Shown here: positions 26,415-35,274 of the stretch, piece after piece
How positions within the stretch are numbered: the first letter of the stretch is position 1
Layout of the letters: each line of letters opens with the position of its first letter
Assembly (NCBI GenBank): GCA_963738325.1
Contig: CAVTWD010000009.1
Coordinates: forward strand, 310,001 to 374,000
Length of the DNA: 64,000 nucleotides
Reading direction: 5' to 3'
From: CAVTWD01 sp963738325
Lineage (GTDB): Bacteria; Actinomycetota; Acidimicrobiia; Acidimicrobiales; Ilumatobacteraceae
Program-made: the position numbers and the translations under genes
Notes under the pieces: generated by a model
The model's input: the letters and a program-made list of their open reading frames with translations, nothing else
What the model was told of the DNA's origin: nothing
The model's database searches: none

Positions 26415-26861
26415 TCAGCTGGCGACCACGTCCAGGTTCACCGGGAACTCGACGTCGGCGTGCAGGCGAATCTGCACCGATGTCGGCCCCAGCACCTTGA
26501 TCGGATCGTGAAGGTTGAGCTTGCGGCGATCGAGCGCGACCCCGGTCTGGGCCTGCACGGCCTCGACGATGTCGGCCGCGGTGACGGAGCCGAAGAGCCG
26601 GCCGCCGACCCCGGCCTTCGCTTTGATCGTGATCACCTGGGCGACGAGGGCACGAGCCACTTCCTCGGCGGCCGAGCGATCCTGGGCATCGCGCAGGTCG
26701 CGCGCCCGGCGCATCGATGCGGCCTGGTTCACGGCACCGTCGGTGGCCTTGATGGCGAGCCCCTTCGGTAGCAGGTAGTTGCGGGCGTACCCGTCCGCGA
26801 CATCGCAGATGTCACCGCGCTTGCCGACGTCAGCGAGATCGCCCCGGAGGATCACCTTCAT
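26415..26861 (-). CDS. rplI: 50S ribosomal protein bL9
   Basis: 148 residues. The N-terminal signature MKVILRGDLADVGKRGDICDVADGYARNYLLPKGLA is complete, followed by the long helix (AASMRRARDLRDAQDRSAAEE) and the C-terminal RNA-binding domain (RLFGSVTAADIVEAV, LDRRKLNLHDPIK). It binds 23S rRNA. It lies 5 bp after rpsR and before dnaB. No frameshift is seen in it. The 196 bp to dnaB hold no gene I could support. Confidence 0.97.
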   Translation of the reverse strand: MKVILRGDLADVGKRGDICDVADGYARNYLLPKGLAIKATDGAVNQAASMRRARDLRDAQDRSAAEEVARALVAQVITIKAKAGVGGRLFGSVTAADIVEAVQAQTGVALDRRKLNLHDPIKVLGPTSVQIRLHADVEFPVNLDVVAS

Positions 26862-26866
26862 GGCGC

Positions 26867-27271
26867 TCAGCCCTCCTCGACCTCGGCGACGACCTCGACA
26901 ATCTCGGCGGCCTCGACCGGCGCCTCGGCCGCTTCCACGATCTCGACGAGCTCGGGCGTGGGAGCGCGCTCGCCCCGGTCACGGTCGCGGTCGCCGCGAC
27001 CACCACGCTGGGTCGTGATCCGCTTGGTGTAGGGCAGCAGCGCCATCTCACGGGCGTTCTTGATGGCCGTGGCGACCTCTCGCTGCTGCTGCGAGTCGTT
27101 GCCGCTCACCCGCCTCGCCCGGATCTTCGAGCGGTCGGACATGAACCGCCGGAGGAGGTTCACGTCCTTGTAGTCGACGTAGTCGACGCGTTCTTGGATG
27201 AGGATGCTCGTCTTCTTCTTCGGCTTCTTGGCGCCGTCCTTCGGCTTCGAGCGCTTCATGTTCTGCTTCAT
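26867..27271 (-). CDS. rpsR: 30S ribosomal protein bS18 with an acidic C-terminal extension
   Basis: The S18 core is at about residues 24-88: ERVDYVDYKDVNLLRRFMSDRSKIRARRVSG and REVATAIKNAREMALLPYT. A basic lead (KRSKPKDGAKKPKKK) precedes it. Usual S18 proteins end soon after the PYT motif at about 75-85 residues; this one continues for 43 more (GGRGDRDRDRGERAP, then an acidic Glu/Ala/Val run). It overlaps the ssb stop by one base. The tail is in frame with no homopolymer slip visible, so it appears real. Confidence 0.93.
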   Translation of the reverse strand: MKQNMKRSKPKDGAKKPKKKTSILIQERVDYVDYKDVNLLRRFMSDRSKIRARRVSGNDSQQQREVATAIKNAREMALLPYTKRITTQRGGRGDRDRDRGERAPTPELVEIVEAAEAPVEAAEIVEVVAEVEEG

Positions 27272-27702
27272 CAGAAAGGCTCCTCGTCGAAGGGCTCGGT
27301 GGCGACGGGGCGGCCGCCTGGAGCCGGGCCCGCACCGGCCTCGACACTTCGGCGCTCGTTTCGCTCGACCTGTGCCGTGGCCCAGCGCAGGCTCGGACCG
27401 ATCTCGTCGGCGACCACCTCGACGACGCTGCGCTTCTCCCCGTCCTGCGTCTCGTACGAGCGCTGCTCGAGGCGACCGTTGACGATCACCCGGGACCCCT
27501 TCTGGAGGGATGACGCCGAATTCTCGGCCAGCTGGGCCCAGGCGACCACGTTGAAGAAGAGGTCTGCTCCTGCCATTCGCCGTTCTGCTGGTAACGACGG
27601 TTGACGGCGAGACCGAAGGTGGCGACGGCGCTGACCCCCCTGCGTGAAGCGCAGCTCGGGATCGCGGGTGATGTTGCCGACGAGAGTGACGTTGTTGTCC
27701 AT
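27271..27702 (-). CDS. ssb: Single-stranded DNA-binding protein, two compensating indels
   Basis: OB-fold protein that coats single-stranded DNA. Begins MDNNVTLVGNITRDPELRFTQG and continues, in a second frame, SAVATFGLAVNRRYQQNGEWQEQT, then returns to FFNVVAWAQLAENSASSLQKGSRVIVNGRLEQRSYE. An extra G in the six-G run (CCCCCC near 27635-27640 on the forward strand) and a missing base near 27565 explain the switch. The C-terminal tip EPFDEEPF is the acidic hook for partner proteins. Repaired length 143 residues. ATG 27702 has an ACGGAG ribosome site. Confidence 0.95.
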   Translation of the reverse strand: MDNNVTLVGNITRDPELRFTQGGQRRRHLRSRRQPSLPAERRMAGADLFFNVVAWAQLAENSASSLQKGSRVIVNGRLEQRSYETQDGEKRSVVEVVADEIGPSLRWATAQVERNERRSVEAGAGPAPGGRPVATEPFDEEPF

Positions 27703-27730
27703 GGGAACGCTCCGTAGGGACGAGCGGCCG

Positions 27731-28068
27731 TCAACCGGCCGCGGTGCCGGCCTCGGCCATGCCGCGCCGGGCGGCTTCGCCATCGGGCAGGCGGATGAGC
27801 TTGTGGCGGACGACATCGTCCGCGAGGCGCAGGGAGCGCTCGAGGTCGTCGAGCGCACCGGGCTCGGCGACGACGTTGAGCACGGCGTAGTAGCCCTCGT
27901 GCTTGTGGTTGATCTCGTAGGCGAAGCGGCGACGGCCCCACCAATCGGGCTTGCCGTGGATGTGGCCGCCCTTGGCGGCGATCTGGTCACCGATCGTGGT
28001 GACCCAGCTTGCGCGACCGGCTCGTCGAGCTCGCCGTCGAGGATGACCATCAACTCATAGGCTCGCAT
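27731..28068 (-). CDS. rpsF: 30S ribosomal protein bS6, one-base deletion
   Basis: Starts MRAYELMVILDGELDEPVAQA and, after a missing base near 28010, continues WVTTIGDQIAAKGGHI, WWGRRRFAYEINHKHEGYYAVLNVVAEPG, ERSLRLADDVVRHKLIRLP, which is typical S6. Repaired, it has 112 residues and stops at 27731-27733. It binds 16S rRNA with S18. It opens the rpsF-ssb-rpsR-rplI-dnaB cluster; a TATACT -10 box lies 84-89 bp upstream. Confidence 0.95.
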
Positions 28069-28151
28069 GCGAGCGAAACACCTCCCTCCGGACCCGGCAG
28101 CGCCGGGGCCCCACCCGGCGGCGGAGCAGGGTTGTCGGTTGGGACCCCGGG

Positions 28152-28157
28152 AGTATA
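28152..28157 (-). promoter_or_regulatory. -10 box of the rpsF operon
   Basis: On the minus strand the sequence reads TATACT within CCCTATACTCCC, one base from the TATAAT consensus and striking in such GC-rich DNA. It is 84 bp before the rpsF ATG. The -35 region (TACCGA-like) is weak. Confidence 0.55.
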
Positions 28158-28214
28158 GGGACCTGGGGTCGGTACGGAGACATCGGGAGCCATGAAGACC
28201 AGTGTGCTCCGGGG

Positions 28215-28799
28215 GTGCGCGAGAGTTCCTTCGTGGATCTCCGGCAGTGGATCGTGGCCGACCACGCCAGCACCGCGAGCCGGTTCGAGCGCGGGGTCCT
28301 GGCCCACGTGCCCGAGGACCGTTGGCGCGAGCGGGCGGGAGGCGGGTCCTGCATCGCGTGGCTGGTGTTCCACGCCACCTATCACGAGGACCTGGCCGTG
28401 GCCGGCGTGGTGCGCGGCCGCGACCCGTTGCTGCTGTCCCGCAGGGGCGCCCTGGGGCTGAGGAGGATGGCTCCTCACCACGGGCTCGGCGAGACCGAGC
28501 TCCCCGAACTCAGCGAGGCCCTCGCCCTCGACGAGCTCCTCGGCTACTCCCGTGACGTCCACGCCGCCACCGCGTCGTGGCTAGCCAGCATGGATCTCGC
28601 CAGCCTCGACCAGGTTCCCCCGGCGAGCGCCCGGCTGGAGGAGCTGGGCGTGAGCGCCGCGAACGTCCCCTGGCTCCACCAGATGTGGGAAGGATCCGAT
28701 GCCGGCTCGCTCGTGCGCTGGGAAGCCATCGGCCACGTCCACAACCACGTGGGCGAGATGATCTCCGTGCGGTCGCGGTTGGGGCTGAGCCCGTTTTGA
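28215..28799 (+). CDS. DinB-like / mycothiol-maleylpyruvate isomerase-type four-helix protein
   Basis: 194 residues. LRQWIVADHASTASRFERGVLAHVPEDRWRE, SCIAWLVFHATYHEDLAVAGVVRGRD and GHVHNHVGEMISVRSRLGL are typical of the DinB/MDMPI four-helix fold, in which three His residues bind a metal; His at HATYH (helix 2) and GHVHNH (near the end) fit. Such proteins often act with mycothiol or bacillithiol in thiol-transfer reactions, but the substrate here is unknown. GTG 28215 is divergent from rpsF. Confidence 0.75.
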   Translation: MRESSFVDLRQWIVADHASTASRFERGVLAHVPEDRWRERAGGGSCIAWLVFHATYHEDLAVAGVVRGRDPLLLSRRGALGLRRMAPHHGLGETELPELSEALALDELLGYSRDVHAATASWLASMDLASLDQVPPASARLEELGVSAANVPWLHQMWEGSDAGSLVRWEAIGHVHNHVGEMISVRSRLGLSPF

Positions 28800-28814
28800 T
28801 CCCGTCCCCTCCGC

Positions 28815-29397
28815 TCAACACGCGTCGCCGAGAACCCTGACGCGGGCCCCGTTGACAACGCCCAGGCGACCGAGCCCTCCCTCGGGCACCTCGACCGCGA
28901 GCGCGTATTCGCCGGCCGCCCGGTAGCGCGGACAAGGCGGCAGGTCGTCGTCGTTCGGGCAAGGGGTCATGTCCGCGGTCGACACCAGATCGCCGTCGGC
29001 GCCGATGAAGGCGATGGAGAGCGGAAGGCGAGTGCGCAACATGTAGAACTCCTCGGAAACGGGGCTCGGGAAGCGGAACACCATCCCCTCGTACCGGCCG
29101 AGGCTCGTGACGTCCATCAGCCCTCGGCTGCGATCGGTGGGGGTGTCGGCCAGCAGCAGACACCAGCGCCGGACGGAGCCGTCGGCACCGGTCACCTCGA
29201 CGAGCACCGAAGGAAACCCGGTGGGGAGGACCGCTGCGACCGTGGTCGTCGCCGAGCCGGATGCGCCGACGCCGGACGTCGTCGGCGCTACTGGCGTGGT
29301 CCCGGAATTCGTCACTGAGGGACCCGGGGGCGTCGCGCCCGACGACGGCCCCGACGCGCATCCGGCGATGATCACGAGCACGACGAGGCCGAGCCAT
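28815..29397 (-). CDS. DUF192 lipoprotein
   Basis: The C-terminal part holds a DUF192 domain: WCLLLADTPTDRSRGLMDVTSLGRYEGMVFRFPSPV, FYMLRTRLPLSIAFIGADGDLVS, YALAVEVPEGGLGRLGVVNGARV. Ahead is a Thr/Ser-rich linker and a lipobox region LGLVVLVIIAGCASG, so the protein is likely anchored outside the membrane. The start cannot be fixed: there is no ATG, GTG or TTG in frame just before the signal. ATG 29397 is one base out of frame with it, which suggests another indel. The next gene is divergent, at 29424. Confidence 0.75.
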
Positions 29398-29423
29398 CGG
29401 CCGGCGCTGGTACCGTCGCCGCA

Positions 29424-29603
29424 GTGGCGGCCGCCTGCGACAGCTGTGGCTTCCTCACCGAGGAGCGGTGGGCGGTCCGGCGCGTCTACCTCACGCCCGA
29501 GACCTGGGAGACGCCTGCGGCGGCGAAGGTGCTCGACGAGGTGGAGCACTGGTGCTTTGCCTGTCTGAGCCATTACCCCCATCAGCCTGCCGACGAAGCG
29601 TGA
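29424..29603 (+). CDS. Small zinc-ribbon-like protein (59 residues)
   Basis: Reads MAAACDSCGFLTEERWAVRRVY...ETWETPAAAKVLDEVEHWCFACLSHYPHQPADEA. Two Cys pairs, CDSC near residue 5 and CFAC near residue 45, are spaced as in a zinc ribbon. GTG 29424 lacks a strong ribosome site. It is divergent from the DUF192 gene and converges on the DUF5318 gene. No function assigned. Confidence 0.6.
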   Translation: MAAACDSCGFLTEERWAVRRVYLTPETWETPAAAKVLDEVEHWCFACLSHYPHQPADEA

Positions 29604-29612
29604 GCAGGCCGC

Positions 29613-30017
29613 TCAGCGGGGCGCGCCCATCGGCATGGCGCGCAGCAGGTAGTGCCACGAGCACTCGGTGCACACCTCGACGACATACCCCGTAAGTGGG
29701 TCGCGCCGCCGGTCGAGCTGGGCCAGCTCTTTCTTCGTGGTGACGCAGCGCCCGAAGGGGGGCAGGCGCGGCCCGAAGACGTACGTGACGAGCACGAGTG
29801 GAACCGCCTCGCAGATAGGGCATTCGGTCGTCGTCGGCTCGCCGATCGCCCGGGCGGCCCGCACCAGCTCGGGGTGGGCATCGCACACCTGATGGCGAGC
29901 CAAGCGCCCCTTCCGGTACTCCGAGATCACGGCACGGCGGGCGAGACGATGATCGACGATTCCGGCGCGTGCCGGGCCTGGGATCGCGCCGCGCACCGTG
30001 TCGGGCCGGAAGGTCAC
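29613..30017 (-). CDS. DUF5318 family protein
   Basis: 134 residues: VISEYRKGRLARHQVCDAHPELVRAARAIGEPT, CPICEAVPLVLVTYVFGPRLPPFGRCV and EVCTECSWHYLLRAMPM. CPIC and CTEC suggest a zinc site. This family is confined to Actinobacteria and usually lies near ponA and rpsF (as Rv0049 does), so the location fits. GTG 30017 is used; a 2-kb IS has inserted 14 bp upstream, so its original promoter has probably been separated from it. A ponA gene is not seen here. Confidence 0.88.
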   Translation of the reverse strand: MTFRPDTVRGAIPGPARAGIVDHRLARRAVISEYRKGRLARHQVCDAHPELVRAARAIGEPTTTECPICEAVPLVLVTYVFGPRLPPFGRCVTTKKELAQLDRRRDPLTGYVVEVCTECSWHYLLRAMPMGAPR

Positions 30018-30031
30018 GACACCAGGCTAGT

Positions 30032-32031
30032 CCCGTATTCCGCATTGTTTTGAGGTCAGGGTTGTCCCGGTGACGGCAGGATGGAGGTGATGTTGAGGGC
30101 GTTGAGGATGGCGTGTTGGGCTGGTGTGAGGGGGTCGGGGATTTCTTGGAGTCCGTGGGTGGTGCGGGCGAGTTGGTAGCCGAGGCCGGTGAAGGTTCGG
30201 AAGATGTTCTGGCCGGTGGGTCGGGCGGCGCGGCCTTCGGGGAGTAGCCCGGGGATGGTGCGGGCAGGGGCGATGGCGTTGCGCAGTTCGGTTTCGATGA
30301 GCCCATAGACGAGGAGCGCGATCGAGCAAACCGCGACGAGAGCGGCGGCGCGGCGGTTCGATTTCAGGAACACGGGTCGCACGGCCAGGGGGCCTTTGAG
30401 GAAGTGGTGCGCTCGTTCTGATAGCGCCTGGTCTTTGTAGAGGGCGAGGAGCCGGTCGGCCGAGCACTGCGCCGGGCCCATATTGGTGACGAGGGCGTAG
30501 AGGCCGTCGCGGCGTTCGGTGTCGGCTATGGCGTCGGCGTCACGCCACCAGGACAGGGAGAGGTTCCCGTCGTCGTCGCATCGCAGTTCGGTGCGCAGCC
30601 AGTTGCCGACGCGACCTTTCGATACTGCTTTGGCCACGCGGCGCTCGAGCTTCTCGGGATCTTGGCGTGGCCGAGCGGTGAGCCCGCGGGCAATGGTGGC
30701 CACAGCGTCCTCGGCGCGGGCGAGCAACTTGGCCCGGCTGGCTCGGGCCGCACCGGCTTCCTCGCTGCCGTACACGTACAGGACACGGAACGTACGGGGG
30801 ATCTTGTCCGGTCCGGTCATGGCGATGGTGGCCTCCGCACCGCGGAAGATGGGTCGTCAACGCGGGGGCCGCCGCCGAGAGCGGGCCGAGCAGTAGCGCA
30901 GCGGCCGCCACGCCGTGTCGTGGAGGGCAAGGGCATCGGGTTCGTAGTCGAAGCTGCGGGGCAGCCGGGACACGAACCGGATGCCGGCCGCGTCAGCGGC
31001 GGCCAGGTTCGGTTTGGTGACCAACGCCGAGTCGGCCACGAGCAGCAAGTTTCGGTGCGGCCAGGGCGGGAGTCGTTCGAGCAGACCGGTCTCGGCGCCT
31101 TCGTGGCGGGCGCCGTCGACCACCCGGCCGAACAGGGGAACCCCGCCGCGGTGGTGGCGTGGGCGACCTTGAACTGGCGGCGATGGGCCTGACGATCAGA
31201 GGAATGGCCGAAGCCGATGCGAGGCGCGGCGCCGTGTTGGTCGGCGTAGGCGCCGCAGAACGCCACCGAGGTGAAGTCCCAATGCAGCCGGGCGGCATCG
31301 ACGCCGAACGCGGCGATGGCGGCGAGCGCAACCGCGGAGGCGACCTCGTCCATCCGTCCGGCCAGGGCATCCAGCGCCCGGCCGAGCCGGTCGTCGTTCA
31401 ACAGGCCGGCGGGGGTGCCGAGCCAGTCGTTGGTGGCGTAGGCCGCGGCCCAGTCGGCCACGTCGTAGAGGGGGCGGGGGGCGGTGAGCCGGTTGGCGAC
31501 CAGCGCGGCGATCACCTCGCCATGAGTGAGCTGGGACCGGCCCCGCATCGGGCAGGCCCGGTCCACGATGCCGGCCACGTCCAGGCGCTCGAGCACCGGG
31601 ACCAGCAACGGCAGAGCTCCGACCAGGTAGCGACCCGGAGCCGGGTCCAGGCGGGTGAAGGCGGCGGCCAGGTTGTCCAGCGCGCCGGAGTCCTTCAGCC
31701 GGTCGCGGCGGCCCAGGTTTGCCACAACACGATGGCGGACCTTGCCGACCTCGTCGCGGTAGCCCTCCACGATGTGCACGTACTCGTAGACCCGACCGCC
31801 CTGCCGCACCTTCTGCACTCGTACATACATTTCCCCAACACCCTACGACACATCTCTGCTCAACCGGCGGATCCCCTACCATCTGTGCCTGGCGTCTTTC
31901 CCCAACAGCCGACGGCTGCGACGAACACAACGACTCGCGGCCCCAAGCGACTCACCAGCACAAACCGCCCGGGAGAACGAATCGAGCCGCCGCTACTCCT
32001 TGACCCTCACCCCAACGGTGCGGAATACGGG
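30032..32031 (-). mobile_element. Complete IS element (IS1634-like), 2,000 bp with 6-bp target duplication
   Basis: The ends carry CCCGTATTCCGCA (30032-30044) and its reverse complement (32019-32031), with further partial similarity inward. The duplicated target GCTAGT flanks it at 30026-30031 and 32032-32037. It contains one minus-strand transposase gene (30056-31830). The intact duplication shows simple transposition without later rearrangement. It separates DUF5318 from whatever lay to its right. Confidence 0.93.
30056..31830 (-). pseudogene. IS1634-family transposase, frameshift and in-frame stop
   Basis: DDE-type (IS4 superfamily) transposase. The N-terminal third reads MYVRVQKVRQGGRVYEYVHIVEGYRDEVGKVRHRVVANLGRRD, then LHWDFTSVAF (first acidic region) and RQFKVAHA. 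A base is lost in the GGGGTTCCCC-type run near 31142; the next segment, PWPHRNLLLVADSALVTKPNL, ends at TGA 30857-30859 in the frame of the last segment (FRVLYVYGSEEAGAARA, LYKDQALSERAHHFLKGPLAVRPVFLKSN), which contains the terminal Glu region. As sequenced it encodes no complete enzyme. Confidence 0.85.
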
Positions 32032-32142
32032 GCTAGTGGGCCGCCTCGGAGGCCGGCGTGGCGGCGGGGCGCGGGTTAGGGCAGGGCGCGTCTCCAGGGG
32101 TGGGAATCCACCGCGGGCGGCGCGGCGAGCACCACACTTGGG

Positions 32143-32730
32143 ATGGTGGCCACCGACGGGACGATCACCTATGGGCCAGGCGTGCCCACCGAAGCCGAGC
32201 TGCGCCTCTGCGGCGATGTCTCGTCGAAGCGGGTGATCGAGCTCGGAGGCGGCGCCAACGCGGTGGCCCTGGCACGGCTCGGCGCCCGCGTCATCGTGGT
32301 CGAGCCCTCGACCCAACTCGTGGCGGAGGGACGGCGCGACGCCGAGGCCGCGGAGGTGCGCATCGAGTTCCACGCCGGCGATCTCGCCGATCTCGGCTTC
32401 GCCACGAGCGCCTCGGTTGACTTGGTCCTGTCCACCGGCGCGCTCGGGGCCGTCGACGACATCAGCCGTGTCTTCCGTCAGGTTCATCGCGTGCTCGAAC
32501 AGGGGCATCCCTTCGTGCTCACCGCTCCGCATCCGTTGGCCGCCATGCTCGAGGGCGGTGAGGTCGTCCTCCGCCGTCCCTACGGGACGCCTCCCGCCCG
32601 CACCGTGAGCGCCTACTTCACCGCCCTGCAACGCGCCAACTTCGCCGTCGACGTGCTGCTCGAGCCGCTCGCCGCCGGCGCCATGGTGCCGGGCGTCCTC
32701 TTGCTCCGGGCCCGCAAGCTCGGCGTCTGA
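32143..32730 (+). CDS. Class I SAM-dependent methyltransferase
   Basis: 195 residues with VIELGGGANAVALARLGARVIVVEPS (motif I and strand 2 acidic residue), IEFHAGDLADLGF, VDLVLSTGALGAVDDISRVFRQVHRVLEQGHPFVLTAPHP. Unusually compact, with no obvious substrate domain. ATG 32143 starts the methyltransferase region. It converges on the CCA-transferase gene. The target (protein, lipid or small molecule) is unknown. Confidence 0.85.
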   Translation: MVATDGTITYGPGVPTEAELRLCGDVSSKRVIELGGGANAVALARLGARVIVVEPSTQLVAEGRRDAEAAEVRIEFHAGDLADLGFATSASVDLVLSTGALGAVDDISRVFRQVHRVLEQGHPFVLTAPHPLAAMLEGGEVVLRRPYGTPPARTVSAYFTALQRANFAVDVLLEPLAAGAMVPGVLLLRARKLGV

Positions 32731-32773
32731 CCCGCTCGGCCGCGGATCGCCGCCTGCCGCAGCCGGCGGCCCT

Positions 32774-34186
32774 TCAGTTCCCGTAGCCAGCAGGAGGGCG
32801 CGCTTCCCACCACGCGTCGAGTCGGCGCGTGGCCTCCTCGGTGCCGAGCGGGCCTTCCTCGAGGCGCAGCTCGAGGAGGAAGGCGAGGGCCTGGCCCACG
32901 AGCGGGCCGGGCGGGATGCCGAGGTGGGCCATGACCTCGCGGCCGTCGAGATCGGGACGGATGGCCCGCAACTCCTCTTCCGCGGCCAGCGCGGCGATGC
33001 GCTCCTCCAGCTCGTCCATGCGCCGGGCGAGCCCCGCGGCGCGGCGCTCGTTGCGGGTCGTGCAGTCGCAGCGGGTCAGGACGATCAGCTCGTCGAGCAG
33101 ATCACCGGCGTCGCGCACGAACCGCCGCACGGCCGAGTCGGTCCACCCCAGCTGGTAGGTGTGGAAGCGGAGGTGCAGCTCGACGAGACCGGTGATAGCG
33201 TCGACGTCTCCCGTCGAGTACCGCAACGCTTGGAGTCGCTCTCGGGTCATGCGCGCCCCGACGACCTCGTGATGATGGAACGTGACGCCCTTGCCCTGGC
33301 GGAACGAGCGCGTCTTCGGCTTCCCCACGTCGTGGAACAAGGCGGCCAGACGAGTCCGGCGGAAGTCGAAGCCCGGACGGAGACCCGGCTGGACGTTCTC
33401 CACCACCGCGACCGTGTGCGCGAGCACGTCCTTGTGCTTGTGGATCGGGTCCTGCTCGAGACGCAGGGCGGGAAGCTCCGGGAGGAACTCCTCGGCGAGA
33501 CCCGTCTCGACCACGAACCAGAGGCCGGGCGCAGGGTGCGGCAGCACGATCAGCTTGTCGAGCTCGTCGCGGATTCGCTCCGCCGACACGATCTCGAGAC
33601 GGTGGCGCAGGCCCACGACCGCTTCCACGACTCCCGGGTCGGGAGCGAGGTCGTAGCCCGCGATGAAGCGGGCGGCACGCAGCATCCGGAGCGGGTCGTC
33701 GCTGAAGCTCGCCTCGGGCGACAGGGGTGTGCGCAGCCGCCGCGCCGCGAGGTCACCGGCCCCGCCGAACGGGTCGACGAGGGCGGGCTCCGGGAGCACG
33801 AGGGCCATGGCGTTGACGGTGAAGTCGCGCCGTGAGAGGTCCGACTCGATGGCGTCGGAGAAGGCGACGTCGGGCTTGCGCGAGTCGGGCAGGTAGGCCT
33901 CCGCGCGGTGCGTCGTGATCTCGAAGACGCGCGCGGCCCGCTTGGCGCCGATGGTGCCGAACTGCTCACCTTGGGTCCACATGGCGTCGGCCCAACCCGT
34001 GAGGATCTGCTTGGTCTCCGCGGGACGGGCGTCGGTCGTGAGGTCGAGGTCGCCGCTCAGCGCCCGCCCGAGCAAGAGGTCGCGCACGACCCCGCCCACC
34101 AGGTACAGGCGTTTGCCGGCGGCCAGGAAGCGCTCGGCGAGCGGCTGCACCTCGGCCAGGACCGGACCGAAGCGCTCGGGGACCAT
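32774..34186 (-). CDS. pcnA: CCA tRNA nucleotidyltransferase
   Basis: Adds or repairs the CCA end of tRNAs. The head domain shows LYLVGGVVRDLLLGRALSGDLDLTTDARP with the catalytic DLD pair, RRDFTVNAMAL, and DPLRMLRAARF. The C-terminal part has an HD domain (LFHDVGKPKTR, FHHHEVVGARM), which may give phosphatase or phosphodiesterase activity. 470 residues, a normal length. ATG 34186 is preferred; GTG 34189 precedes it. Its place beside the DUF6049-kinase-sigma region matches the mycobacterial order (pcnA there). Confidence 0.93.
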   Translation of the reverse strand: MVPERFGPVLAEVQPLAERFLAAGKRLYLVGGVVRDLLLGRALSGDLDLTTDARPAETKQILTGWADAMWTQGEQFGTIGAKRAARVFEITTHRAEAYLPDSRKPDVAFSDAIESDLSRRDFTVNAMALVLPEPALVDPFGGAGDLAARRLRTPLSPEASFSDDPLRMLRAARFIAGYDLAPDPGVVEAVVGLRHRLEIVSAERIRDELDKLIVLPHPAPGLWFVVETGLAEEFLPELPALRLEQDPIHKHKDVLAHTVAVVENVQPGLRPGFDFRRTRLAALFHDVGKPKTRSFRQGKGVTFHHHEVVGARMTRERLQALRYSTGDVDAITGLVELHLRFHTYQLGWTDSAVRRFVRDAGDLLDELIVLTRCDCTTRNERRAAGLARRMDELEERIAALAAEEELRAIRPDLDGREVMAHLGIPPGPLVGQALAFLLELRLEEGPLGTEEATRRLDAWWEARPPAGYGN

Positions 34187-34235
34187 CACGGAGCGCAGGC
34201 CGCGCCGGCGAATCGCCAAGGAGGCTTCACCACCA

Positions 34236-35249
34236 TCACAGGATGCCCGTCTCACTCCAAAGCCGGCGGGCGGCGTCGACCACCTGATGGCCCGGCCCAC
34301 CCTTCGTCGGTTCCTCGGGATGGTGCACGATGCCCTCGAGCGCCGCCAAGGCGGCCGCCGTGCAGTCAGCGAGGGCTTGGAGGTCATAGCCCCCTTCGAG
34401 CACCAACAGCCGGCGCCCGGGCGGGACGAGCTCGCACAGCCGCGCCGTGAGCAGCGCGAAGTCGCCAGCCGAGAGGCCGAGACCGGTGATGGGATCGCGC
34501 CGGTGCGCGTCGAAGCCCGCGGACACGATGAGCCACGTCGGATCGAACACGCGAGCGAGCGGCGCGAGCACGTCGTCGACGCCCTGCAGGTACACGTCGC
34601 CGGTGGTGCCCGCCGGTAACGGGAAATTGAGGTTGGTGCCGAGCCCTGCACCCTCGCCCGTCTGCGTGAGGGCGCCCGTGCCCGGATACAGCGGCCACTC
34701 GTGGAACGAGCAGTAGAGGACTCGCCCGTCGCGATAGAAGGTGTCCTGCGTGCCGTTGCCATGATGCGCGTCGTAGTCGACGACGAGGACGCGTTCGCCA
34801 CGCGCCGCGAGCGCGGCCGCGGCCACCGCGACGTTGTTCACGATGCAGAAGCCCATGGCGCGCGTGGGCGTGGCGTGGTGGCCCGGCGGTCTCACCGCGC
34901 AGAACGCCGACGTGCCCTCGCCGTTGTCGAGGGCTTCGATGGCCGCGAGCGGCGCGCCCGCGGCGAAGCAAGCCGCATCCCACGAGTCGGAGGAGCAGGT
35001 CGTGTCGCCGTCGATGTCACCACCGCCGGCGAGGCAGAAGCGCTCGATGGCGTCGAGATACGGCGCAGCGTGGACCCGCTCGAGCTCGCCGCGCTCCGCT
35101 CGCCTCGGTTCGAGCGCGACCAAGGCGTCGTCGACGCCGCCGTAGCGCGCGCCGAGCAGCACCGCCTCGAGCCGCGCCGGGCGCTCAGGATGGCCGTGAC
35201 CGGTCAGGTGATCGAGGTAGCGGGCGTGCGTCGCGAAGACAATGGCCAC
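34236..35249 (-). CDS. Histone deacetylase-like amidohydrolase (AcuC/HDAC family)
   Basis: Zinc-dependent deacetylase of the arginase/deacetylase fold: CAVRPPGHHATPTRAMGFCIVNNVAVAA contains the HH pair, VLVVDYDAHHGNGTQDTFY provides the zinc Asp and His, and IVSAGFDAHRRDPI the second zinc Asp. GGYDLQALA carries the late conserved residues. 337 residues from GTG 35249, overlapping no neighbour. Bacterial members deacetylate acetoin, polyamines or acetyl-proteins; nothing here decides which. It divides pcnA from the divergent GNAT gene. Confidence 0.9.
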   Translation of the reverse strand: MAIVFATHARYLDHLTGHGHPERPARLEAVLLGARYGGVDDALVALEPRRAERGELERVHAAPYLDAIERFCLAGGGDIDGDTTCSSDSWDAACFAAGAPLAAIEALDNGEGTSAFCAVRPPGHHATPTRAMGFCIVNNVAVAAAALAARGERVLVVDYDAHHGNGTQDTFYRDGRVLYCSFHEWPLYPGTGALTQTGEGAGLGTNLNFPLPAGTTGDVYLQGVDDVLAPLARVFDPTWLIVSAGFDAHRRDPITGLGLSAGDFALLTARLCELVPPGRRLLVLEGGYDLQALADCTAAALAALEGIVHHPEEPTKGGPGHQVVDAARRLWSETGIL

Positions 35250-35274
35250 TGGCCCGAGGCTACCGTCAGCACCG

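Noticed and set aside
30857..30859. In-frame TGA of the IS transposase as a selenocysteine codon
   Set aside because: No hairpin was recognised after it, the family has no selenoproteins, and the gene has another frame break.
31831..32142. A gene between the IS transposase and the methyltransferase
   Set aside because: The stretch is the right end of the IS element plus about 100 bp of flank; no frame with a start and family signal.
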